This document shows, piece by piece, positions 54,980-62,132 of a stretch of 64,000 nucleotides of DNA. Both the position numbers and the translations under genes were made by a program. The number at the start of each line of letters is the position of its first letter. Position 1 is the first letter of the stretch. The stretch is from assembly GCF_009711135.1 (NCBI RefSeq), contig NZ_WMIC01000014.1, forward strand, positions 19,824 to 83,823. Reading direction: 5' to 3'. Below the pieces are notes generated by a model. It searched no databases. It worked only from the letters and a program-made list of their open reading frames with translations, and was not told the DNA's origin. The DNA is from Flavobacterium sp. LC2016-01. Its GTDB lineage: Bacteria > Bacteroidota > Bacteroidia > Flavobacteriales > Flavobacteriaceae.

Positions 54980-56065
54980 ATGGAGCAATTTGTAGTATCG
55001 GCACGTAAATATCGCCCGCAGACCTTTAAGGATGTTGTGGGACAGAAAGCCATTACAAACACTTTGTTGAATGCTATTGAGAGCAATCACCTTGCTTCTG
55101 CCCTTTTATTCACCGGACCGCGTGGAGTTGGAAAAACTACCTGCGCGCGTATTTTGGCTAGAAAGATAAATCAGCCTGGATATGACGATCCAAATGAAGA
55201 TTTTGCGTTTAACGTTTTTGAGTTAGATGCTGCTTCAAACAACTCGGTTGATGATATTCGTAGCCTTATTGATCAGGTTCGAATCCCGCCACAAACCGGA
55301 CAATACAAAGTATATATTATTGACGAGGTTCATATGTTGTCTTCGGCCGCTTTTAATGCTTTTCTTAAAACATTGGAAGAACCGCCAAAACATGCTATTT
55401 TTATTTTAGCAACAACAGAAAAACACAAAATCATTCCGACGATTTTATCTCGTTGTCAAATTTTTGATTTCAAAAGAATTACGGTAAAAGATGCTAAAGA
55501 ACATTTAGCTGATGTTGCTCAAAGTCAAGGAATCAATTTTGAAGATGACGCTCTGCATATTATTGCTCAAAAAGCAGATGGAGCAATGCGTGATGCTTTA
55601 TCTATTTTTGACCGTGTGGTTTCATACTGCGGCACTAATTTAACACGTCAAGCTGTAACCGAAAACTTAAACGTATTAGATTACGAAACTTATATTTCAA
55701 TCACTGATTTAATTCTGGAAAATAAAATCCCGGAACTTTTATTAGCCTACAATGATATTCTTTCAAAAGGTTTTGACGGACATCATTTTATTGCTGGATT
55801 AGCATCTCATTTTAGAGATTTGTTAGTAAGCAAAACTCCTGCAACTATTGCTTTATTAGAAGTTGGAGAACAAGCACAGCAAATGTATGGCGTTCAGTCT
55901 CAAAAATGCTCTCAGGAATTTTTATTAAAAGGAATTGACATTGCAAACGACTGCGATTTAAAGTACAAATTGAGTCAAAATCAGCGACTTTTAGTTGAAC
56001 TATGTTTGATGCAATTGGCCTCTATCAACTTTGATGGAGAAAAAAAAAAGCTGAGCAATTCATAA
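54980..56065 (+). CDS. dnaX: DNA polymerase III gamma subunit (zero-frame product of dnaX)
   Basis: The zero frame encodes 361 residues: AAA+ clamp-loader domains with Walker A GPRGVGKT (46-53), Walker B VYIIDEVHML, sensor-1 LATTEKH and SRC motif ILSRCQIFDF, then the oligomerisation domain. The CxxC zinc motif usual between Walker A and B is missing. The frame ends EKKKLSNS, four codons after an A10 run. The downstream -1 frame supplies the rest of tau, so this product corresponds to gamma. See the slip-site and tau entries; a simple one-base assembly error is the alternative. Confidence 0.9.
   Translation: MEQFVVSARKYRPQTFKDVVGQKAITNTLLNAIESNHLASALLFTGPRGVGKTTCARILARKINQPGYDDPNEDFAFNVFELDAASNNSVDDIRSLIDQVRIPPQTGQYKVYIIDEVHMLSSAAFNAFLKTLEEPPKHAIFILATTEKHKIIPTILSRCQIFDFKRITVKDAKEHLADVAQSQGINFEDDALHIIAQKADGAMRDALSIFDRVVSYCGTNLTRQAVTENLNVLDYETYISITDLILENKIPELLLAYNDILSKGFDGHHFIAGLASHFRDLLVSKTPATIALLEVGEQAQQMYGVQSQKCSQEFLLKGIDIANDCDLKYKLSQNQRLLVELCLMQLASINFDGEKKKLSNS
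56040..56050 (+). other. dnaX: Slippery site A10-G in dnaX
   Basis: Ten A residues (56040-56049) precede G56050. In the gamma frame the codons are GAA AAA AAA AAG, so 56044-56050 is A_AAA_AAG, the same heptamer and phase as E. coli dnaX. A -1 slip, or addition of one A by RNA polymerase, joins the tau frame. No strong downstream stem was found, and the GGAG at 56036-56039 is too close for the E. coli-type stimulator. Confidence 0.7.
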
Positions 56066-56739
56066 TTCCGCCTACTTATTATAAAAATGGAAGCTTTTCA
56101 ATTGTTGAAGTTCAAAGTGTAAAGTCAAAAGTTGAAAACCACACTGTTTCCGAAAATACAAAATCAGAAAACGTAACTGCTTCAGAAGAAGCCGAAAGTA
56201 CGCAAAACACAACTGTTTCTGAAACTCCAAAAGCTCAAACTCCGGAAGCTCCAAAAACAGAAATAGACAATACACCAAAGGTTTCCGCATTTTCTTTAGC
56301 CAGTATTCGCAAAAAAAAGGAATTAGAAGCAAGCAGTAAATCTTATGTAAAACCTTCTTCTGTATTGCCAACGGAAGAATTTACAGAAACAGAAATGTTG
56401 CTCCATTGGAACAAATATGCAGAACGTTTAGGCCAAAAAGGCTTAAAGATTATGGAATCGATACTTTTGATTAGTGATCCGGTTTTGAATGGCACAACAA
56501 TTAGTTATGAACTGCCAAACGAAGGTTCTAAATTGGAATTTGAAAGTCAGATGAATGGATTACTAGGCCATTTAAAAGGGCATTTGCATAATCATGACAT
56601 TACAATTGAAGTAATTGTAAATGAACAAGCCGAAACAAAACGAACTTATAATAATCAGGATCGTTACAATCGATTTTTAGAAATCAATCCAAACATTGAA
56701 CTTTTACGAAATACGTTTGGATTAGATTTAAAGGATTAA
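56050..56739 (+). CDS. dnaX: DNA polymerase III tau C-terminal region (-1 frame of dnaX)
   Basis: From G56050 the -1 frame is open for 229 codons, giving a tau of about 586 residues when joined to gamma. It begins AEQFIIPPTYYKNGSF, passes through a Thr/Glu-rich linker (about 100 residues) and ends in a folded segment TEMLLHWNKYAERLGQKGLK to FGLDLKD that resembles the DnaX C-terminal domain. No start codon or promoter is needed. The absence of stops and protein-like composition argue that it is translated. Confidence 0.85.
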   Translation, partial: AEQFIIPPTYYKNGSFSIVEVQSVKSKVENHTVSENTKSENVTASEEAESTQNTTVSETPKAQTPEAPKTEIDNTPKVSAFSLASIRKKKELEASSKSYVKPSSVLPTEEFTETEMLLHWNKYAERLGQKGLKIMESILLISDPVLNGTTISYELPNEGSKLEFESQMNGLLGHLKGHLHNHDITIEVIVNEQAETKRTYNNQDRYNRFLEINPNIELLRNTFGLDLKD

Positions 56740-56749
56740 TTTCTTTTTT

Positions 56750-56833
56750 AGCCACGAATTTCACGAATTGGCACGAATTATTTTTAAACCTTTGTGAATA
56801 AAAAATTAGTAGCAATTCGTGAAATGCCTGGCT
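56750..56833. repeat. CACGAATT inverted repeat after dnaX
   Basis: AGCCACGAATTTCACGAATT (56750-56769) faces AATTCGTGAAATGCCTGGCT (56814-56833). It belongs to a family of CACGAATT repeats; a similar element lies at 57451-57532. Confidence 0.7.
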
Positions 56834-56848
56834 GACTTTTTTTCAAAA

Positions 56849-57430
56849 TTATTCATTAGAATAAAAAGCTCTTTCTATTCTTTTATCTGGAATAAGCCAT
56901 AACATGGCAACAATAAAATATGCGGCACCAGAAATCCATTCGCTGTAAAACGAAGATGCAATTCCAATAATATATAAAACGGCTGAAGCTTTTCCTTTTA
57001 AATCCCTATTAAGTGCTTTTCTCAATACTGAATCTTCGCCTTCACTGCACATAATTACATATTGCAGAATTACGTACGAAATGGCGCATAGCAACAAAAT
57101 GATTCCGTACAAAGCCATTGATGCTTTTGCAAAATTGTGTTCACCCATCCAGCCTGTTGAAACCGGAATTAGTGACAGCCAAAACAATAAATGCAAATTG
57201 CTCCAAAGCACTTTTCCATTTACTTTAGATAAACCGTGAAGCAAATAATGGTGATTGTTCCAATAAATTCCAACATAAATAAAACTCAAAATATAGCTTA
57301 GAAATTTAGGAATAAGCGGTTTTAAATCGGCAAATTCATGTCCTGCGGGCACTTTTATTTCTAAAATCATGATGGTTATGATTATTGCTAAAACACCATC
57401 ACTAAAGGCTTCGAGTCTAGTTTTATTCAT
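56849..57430 (-). CDS. TMEM175-family (DUF1211) potassium channel-like protein
   Basis: The 193-residue protein has the signature RLEAFSDGVLAIIITIMILE (residues 5-24), with the FSD motif that caps the pore of bacterial TMEM175 channels, followed by about five more helices. Bacterial members form tetrameric K+ channels. The family call is strong; the gating signal is unknown. It is convergent with dnaX and divided from the ppx gene by a repeat. Confidence 0.9.
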   Translation of the reverse strand: MNKTRLEAFSDGVLAIIITIMILEIKVPAGHEFADLKPLIPKFLSYILSFIYVGIYWNNHHYLLHGLSKVNGKVLWSNLHLLFWLSLIPVSTGWMGEHNFAKASMALYGIILLLCAISYVILQYVIMCSEGEDSVLRKALNRDLKGKASAVLYIIGIASSFYSEWISGAAYFIVAMLWLIPDKRIERAFYSNE

Positions 57431-57450
57431 TTATTCTGAAGTATAAGTTT

Positions 57451-57532
57451 GCCACGAATTACACTAATTTTCACGAATTAATTTAAACTATTTTGAAAAT
57501 AAAAATTGGTGGAAATTGGTGTAATTGGTGGC
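57451..57532. repeat. GCCACGAATTACAC inverted repeat
   Basis: GCCACGAATTACACTAATTT (57451-57470) and AAATTGGTGTAATTGGTGGC reversed form an imperfect long stem. The two arms differ at several C/T positions but keep the period of eight to nine bases. Confidence 0.6.
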
Positions 57533-57538
57533 GAAAAA

Positions 57539-58429
57539 TTAAATTTTACCGTAGTACATTGCTTTTACAATTCCGTCTGAAAGTCCAATTTTTGGAACAT
57601 AAATCTGGCGTGCACCGCTCCACTTCATTGCGTTTAAATAAATTCGCGTTGCGTGGATAATAACGTCGGCACGGTCAGAATTCAAACCTAATTCAGCAAT
57701 TCTTTGCTCATACGTCAACGAATTCAAGAACGCATATTGGGAATTAATATAAATGTATGAAAGCGGTTTTTCCTGCTGTTTTCCCGACATTTTAAATAGT
57801 TTATTGATGTTTCCTCCAGATCCAATTAAGGTAACCTCATCATAATCTGCAGTGTTGGTTTTAATCCATTTTTCAATTTCATCCCAAACCACATCGCAAA
57901 CCATATTATTTAATAAACGTACCGTTCCTGCTTTAAAAGATCTTGAATTGATCATTTTTCCGTCAGAAAACAAGGTAAATTCAGTGCTTCCACCACCAAC
58001 ATCAACAAATAAATAAGTTTCATCCGTTTTTAATAAATGATGCAGATCTGTCGAAGCAATAATTGCTGCTTCTTTTTTACCGTCAATAATTTCAATTTTA
58101 ATGTCAGCTTTCTTTTTAATCAAAGCCACAACTTCTTTGGCATTGTAAGCTTCACGCATTGCCGAAGTAGCAAACGCCATATAACGTTCTACTTTATGAA
58201 CTTTCATCAAAAGATTGAATGCTTTCATAGCATCAACCATTCGATCTGTGTTTTCTTGTGATATTTCTCCAACAGTAAAGGCATCTTGTCCCAAACGAAT
58301 TGGAACACGAACAAGAGAACTTTTATTAAACTGAGGTTCTTTACCGTCTTGTTCTACAACATTCGATATCAACAGCCTCATGGCATTTGAACCAATATCT
58401 ATTGCTGCAAATTTTCTAATATTAATCAT
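57539..58429 (-). CDS. ppx: Exopolyphosphatase / pppGpp phosphatase (Ppx/GppA family)
   Basis: The 296-residue protein (from ATG 58429; a GTG at 58435 would add two residues) belongs to the ASKHA superfamily. It has phosphate-loop motif AAIDIGSNAMRLL, the second loop FVDVGGGSTEF and LIGSGGNINKL. It lacks the C-terminal HD domain of long Ppx, so it is the short type. It hydrolyses polyphosphate or pppGpp. It follows ppk1 by 31 bases and completes the sixA-ppk1-ppx operon. Confidence 0.93.
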   Translation of the reverse strand: MINIRKFAAIDIGSNAMRLLISNVVEQDGKEPQFNKSSLVRVPIRLGQDAFTVGEISQENTDRMVDAMKAFNLLMKVHKVERYMAFATSAMREAYNAKEVVALIKKKADIKIEIIDGKKEAAIIASTDLHHLLKTDETYLFVDVGGGSTEFTLFSDGKMINSRSFKAGTVRLLNNMVCDVVWDEIEKWIKTNTADYDEVTLIGSGGNINKLFKMSGKQQEKPLSYIYINSQYAFLNSLTYEQRIAELGLNSDRADVIIHATRIYLNAMKWSGARQIYVPKIGLSDGIVKAMYYGKI

Positions 58430-58460
58430 GCTCACTTATGATTTGAAAAATTGGTTTTTA

Positions 58461-60539
58461 TTAATTAATTTTTTGTGTTACCGCTTCAGCAATTTCAATT
58501 TTATTTTGGTAATATTTATAGGTTTCAAATTGCGCTCTAAACGGGGCATGATGATTACGAGGCTTGTATTTGTTATCTAATTTATAAGAATGATATCGTA
58601 CTTTGACATTCCCTTTCCATGCAATATTAAAATTATCTATCAGTTCTTTTTTTATTTCTAAGTCATAAATTGGACAAGTCACTTCGACTCTTCCGTCAAG
58701 ATTTCGGGTCATAAAATCAGCTGATGAAATATAGACTTCGGTCAAGCCTGCATTTCCAAAAATATAAACTCTTGTATGTTCTAAATAATTATCGACGATA
58801 CTTATCGCTTCAATGTTTTCACTCATTCCGGGAATTCCAGGAATCAGTGAACAAATTCCTCTTACCTGAAGCTGAATTTTTACACCCGCATTACTTGCTT
58901 CATAAAGCTTGTCGATCATTTTAAAATCAGACAAACTATTCATTTTTAATTTAATATGCGTTTTTCTGCCGGCAAGTGCATGCAAAATTTCACGATCAAT
59001 TAATTTTATAAACTTACCTCTCGTATAATGTGGCGATACGATCAAATGTTTGTATCTGTGTACTCTATAATTAATATCGAAGAACTCAAATATTTTTGAT
59101 GTATCTTTTAAAATGCCTTGATGACAGGTAAGCAACGTCACATCAGTATAAATTTTCGCTGTTGATTCGTTAAAATTTCCAGTTGAAATAAATCCGTAAC
59201 GACGTGTTTTCCCGTCTTCTATTCTTTCAATTACACATATTTTACTGTGCACTTTCAGACCTTTAATTCCAAAAATCAGGTCAATTCCTTCCGTCTGCAT
59301 TTGCTCTGCATACGAAATATTGCTGGCTTCATCAAAACGAGCCTGAAGCTCAATTTGAACGGTTACTTTTTTACCATTTTTAGCGGCATTGATTAACGAA
59401 CTGATAATCTGCGAATTCTTTGCTAAACGATACAACGTAATTTTGATACTGGCAACCTTCGGGTCTAAAGCCGCTTCTCTCAGAAACTTAGTTAAATAGG
59501 AGAATGACTGATAAGGCGCATGCACCAAATAATCTTTTTTGCTGATTTTTTCTAAAATACTTCCATCCAAACTTAAACCTGGAACAGGCAAAGGCTCGTT
59601 TGGCTTATATAATAGGTCGTAACGCCCTAGATTTGGAAAATCCATATAATCACGGCGGTTATGATAGCGTCCGCCAGGAATTATACTGTCTGTTTCTACA
59701 ATTTTCATTTTTTCCAAAAAGAACTGCAGCGTATCTTCTTCAATTAAATTATCATAAATAAAACGAACTGGTTCACCAATTCGGCGATCTTTTACAGAAG
59801 TAGAAATTTTTTCCAGCATACTTTTACTTAAGTCGCTGTCGATATCTAACTGCGCATCGCGCGTAATTTTGATCATATGCGCCGAAACACTTTTATAATC
59901 AAATATATTGAAGATGCTTTTTAGTTTATAACGAATTACGTCATCAATTAAAATTACATATTGCTTTTCATCTTCTGAAGGAAGCACAACAAACCTGTTG
60001 ATGTTTTTTGGAATTTCAATTAAAGCATATCGAACTTCGTCATTTGCCAGTTCTAATCGAACTGCCAGATAACCTAAAGTATCTTTCAAAATTGGAAAAA
60101 CAGCCAAATCATTAAGAATGATTGTTACCAATTCTGGACTTAATTTTTGCGTAAAAAAGTCCTTTAAAAAACATTCCTGTTTTGGTGTAATTTGAGTTTC
60201 ATTAATAATAAAGATATTTTCGGTTTCCAGTTCAGCTTCGATATTTCCAAGAATACGCAAACTTTCAGATTGCTGCTGAATAACAATTTCAGTAATATCT
60301 TTAATTAATTGATGAGCAGAAATACCGCCTAAATATTTTTCTCCAGAAATACCTGAAAGACTTAATCTCCGAATTGCAGCATACCGAACTCTGAAAAACT
60401 CATCTAAATTGTTTGAAAAAATTCCAACAAAACGCAGTCTGTCTAAAAGTGGAACTGTGTTATCTGCTGCTTCCTGAAGCACTCTTGCATTAAACGCTAA
60501 CCAACTTTTTTCTCTATCGATATATTTCTGTTCGTACAC
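58461..60539 (-). CDS. ppk1: Polyphosphate kinase 1
   Basis: The 692-residue Ppk1 starts at GTG, six bases after the sixA stop. It has the N-terminal helical head (DREKSWLAFNARVLQEA) and two catalytic phospholipase-D-like halves with autophosphorylated H431 (KVHSKICVIER) and H588 (YLEHTRVYIFGN). It makes long-chain polyphosphate from ATP. Its operon partners are the SixA-type phosphatase upstream and Ppx downstream. Length is normal. Confidence 0.97.
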   Translation of the reverse strand: MYEQKYIDREKSWLAFNARVLQEAADNTVPLLDRLRFVGIFSNNLDEFFRVRYAAIRRLSLSGISGEKYLGGISAHQLIKDITEIVIQQQSESLRILGNIEAELETENIFIINETQITPKQECFLKDFFTQKLSPELVTIILNDLAVFPILKDTLGYLAVRLELANDEVRYALIEIPKNINRFVVLPSEDEKQYVILIDDVIRYKLKSIFNIFDYKSVSAHMIKITRDAQLDIDSDLSKSMLEKISTSVKDRRIGEPVRFIYDNLIEEDTLQFFLEKMKIVETDSIIPGGRYHNRRDYMDFPNLGRYDLLYKPNEPLPVPGLSLDGSILEKISKKDYLVHAPYQSFSYLTKFLREAALDPKVASIKITLYRLAKNSQIISSLINAAKNGKKVTVQIELQARFDEASNISYAEQMQTEGIDLIFGIKGLKVHSKICVIERIEDGKTRRYGFISTGNFNESTAKIYTDVTLLTCHQGILKDTSKIFEFFDINYRVHRYKHLIVSPHYTRGKFIKLIDREILHALAGRKTHIKLKMNSLSDFKMIDKLYEASNAGVKIQLQVRGICSLIPGIPGMSENIEAISIVDNYLEHTRVYIFGNAGLTEVYISSADFMTRNLDGRVEVTCPIYDLEIKKELIDNFNIAWKGNVKVRYHSYKLDNKYKPRNHHAPFRAQFETYKYYQNKIEIAEAVTQKIN

Positions 60540-60545
60540 TCTTAT

Positions 60546-61031
60546 TTATTTTAAATCTTTGGGGAAAATTGTTTTATGAGTCTTGCCTTTATTTAGTGCG
60601 TCCCAGCTGTCTGAATCGAATTGCAGGGAAACAAAACCTGAAGTCGGGACATTTTCAATAAAAACATCCCCAAATTTATTAACAAAATTTGTAATAGCCT
60701 CGTTATGTCCGAAAAGAATAACGCTTTCTAAACTATTATCACACGATTTAATAACTTTTTCGAGCTGTTTGTCGTCAAAAGTATAAAGATCGTCTTTGTA
60801 AATAATGCTTTCTATGGGATAAGAAATATTTTGAGCAAAAATTAGAGCCGTTTCTGAAGCACGTGCTGCAGTACTGCTCCAAATTATATAGGTTTTAGGA
60901 AGATATTTTGAAATATGTGAAGACACTTCATGAGCATCTAAAATCCCTCTTTTCATCAAAGGTCTGTCAAAATCTTTTAAAGGTGCTTCCCAACTTGATT
61001 TTGCGTGTCGTATTAAAATTAAGTTTTTCAT
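60546..61031 (-). CDS. sixA: SixA-type phosphohistidine phosphatase
   Basis: The 161-residue histidine-phosphatase-fold protein opens MKNLILIRHAKSSWEAPLKD, with the RH motif (H8) as phospho-acceptor and the later ILFGHNE loop. SixA in E. coli removes phosphate from a histidine phosphotransfer domain; members of this small family in other bacteria have broader targets. First gene of an operon with ppk1 and ppx, it might act on polyphosphate-related or phosphohistidine signals (inference). The start at 61031 keeps the RH motif. Confidence 0.9.
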   Translation of the reverse strand: MKNLILIRHAKSSWEAPLKDFDRPLMKRGILDAHEVSSHISKYLPKTYIIWSSTAARASETALIFAQNISYPIESIIYKDDLYTFDDKQLEKVIKSCDNSLESVILFGHNEAITNFVNKFGDVFIENVPTSGFVSLQFDSDSWDALNKGKTHKTIFPKDLK

Positions 61032-61531
61032 AAAAAGAGATTATTAAAAATAAATACACTGTAAGCAAACTGCTTTCTAAGTTCTAATTTACAAAAGAAT
61101 TTTTAATCCTCCCCTATTTTTTATTTCTGTTAACATTCTGTGAAAATTTTAACAAGAATATGAAATCCTCAAAACTTTAACAATCCGAAAAAATGAGGTT
61201 TAAGTTTTAACAAAAATGTGTACTTCATCCATTAAAACTTACACTTAGTCGATATTTTGTAAATCTATAAATTTTTAACTAAATATTTGATTATTAAGCA
61301 TTTACAAAGATTCAAAAAGCATGTTTTTAATCAAAAAAGGAAGAAAAACGAATAACTTATTTTGCAAAAAATGGTCAAAAAAAGATTTTTTTTGATCGTT
61401 TTTTTGTTAAAAAAAGGTAGTTAAACGAGTTTTTAGGTTAGTTACAGACAAAAAAATTTAAATACAAAAACTCTAATATAATTTTGATTCTGTTAAAATT
61501 TCATAAATACCACAAAACTAAATCTTAAGTT
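61032..61531. other. AT-rich 500-base gap without a gene
   Basis: No ORF, RNA or repeat was recognised. It separates the divergent sixA operon and the secreted-protein gene and so should hold promoters for both, but no clear -7 TAnnTTTG with a -33 TTTG could be assigned. The density of A-runs (such as AAAAAAGAAAAACG type stretches) suggests bendable promoter DNA. Confidence 0.4.
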
Positions 61532-62083
61532 ATGAAAAGTAAATCTACTCTTGAAAAAGCAGTGAAATTTATTGCCAATTGTAAGTCTATTTTTTCGGTA
61601 AGAAAAAATATCTTTCAAAAAAACATTTTTTCGTTACTGCTCTGCTTGATTACAACCGTTTCATTTGCACAGTCTGGTTCTTGTAAAGCAACTCTTGGAG
61701 TTGAGAAAGACAGAATTTACAGCAATGCAGGTAATGATGGTGCTTATTTTACACTGGTCCTGACCAATACGGGAAATTCAGATGATGTTTATAATTTAAG
61801 TGTTTTAAACATAAATTCGAGCTGCTCGAATAATGATGGCAGCAGTTCGTCTCAAAATGTGAATTTGGTTGGCAGCTTTCTTGATAACAGCAATGTTGCA
61901 ATCACATCGGTTTCACTTCCGGCCAATCAGACCGCAACTTTTCAGGTTCACTTAACGGTTCCACAAGGCACTGCGTACAATAAATGGAATTGCATGCAAG
62001 TCAATGCTACTTCATCAAATTGCGCTAATTACACAGTAAACACTGTTGTACATACCATCGTAAACAATCCTTCTGAAAATTAA
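61532..62083 (+). CDS. Secreted protein next to the adhesin gene
   Basis: The 183-residue protein has a long N-terminal leader whose hydrophobic core FSLLLCLITTVSFAQ ends near residue 47. After it, two Cys-containing strand-rich segments follow (CKATLGVEKDRIYSNAGND and FTLVLTNTGNSDDVYNLSVL), an immunoglobulin-like pattern found in surface proteins with DUF11-like NEAT-type loops; I do not name a family. The next gene begins 49 bases later on the same strand, so both are probably co-transcribed and exported together. Confidence 0.7.
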   Translation: MKSKSTLEKAVKFIANCKSIFSVRKNIFQKNIFSLLLCLITTVSFAQSGSCKATLGVEKDRIYSNAGNDGAYFTLVLTNTGNSDDVYNLSVLNINSSCSNNDGSSSSQNVNLVGSFLDNSNVAITSVSLPANQTATFQVHLTVPQGTAYNKWNCMQVNATSSNCANYTVNTVVHTIVNNPSEN

Positions 62084-62132
62084 ATATTCACTGCAAAATA
62101 TTTAGTTGTTTTTCAATTTAAATTCCTATAAA

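Noticed and set aside
56072..56371. A 99-codon minus-strand ORF over the dnaX tail
   Set aside because: It is antisense to the Thr/Glu-rich tau linker; its Leu/Phe-rich product is what such a linker gives in reverse.
56769..56790. TTGGCACGAATTATTTTT, resembling a sigma-54 -24 box
   Set aside because: It lies inside a dispersed CACGAATT repeat, the -12 element is wrong, and no gene start follows on that strand.
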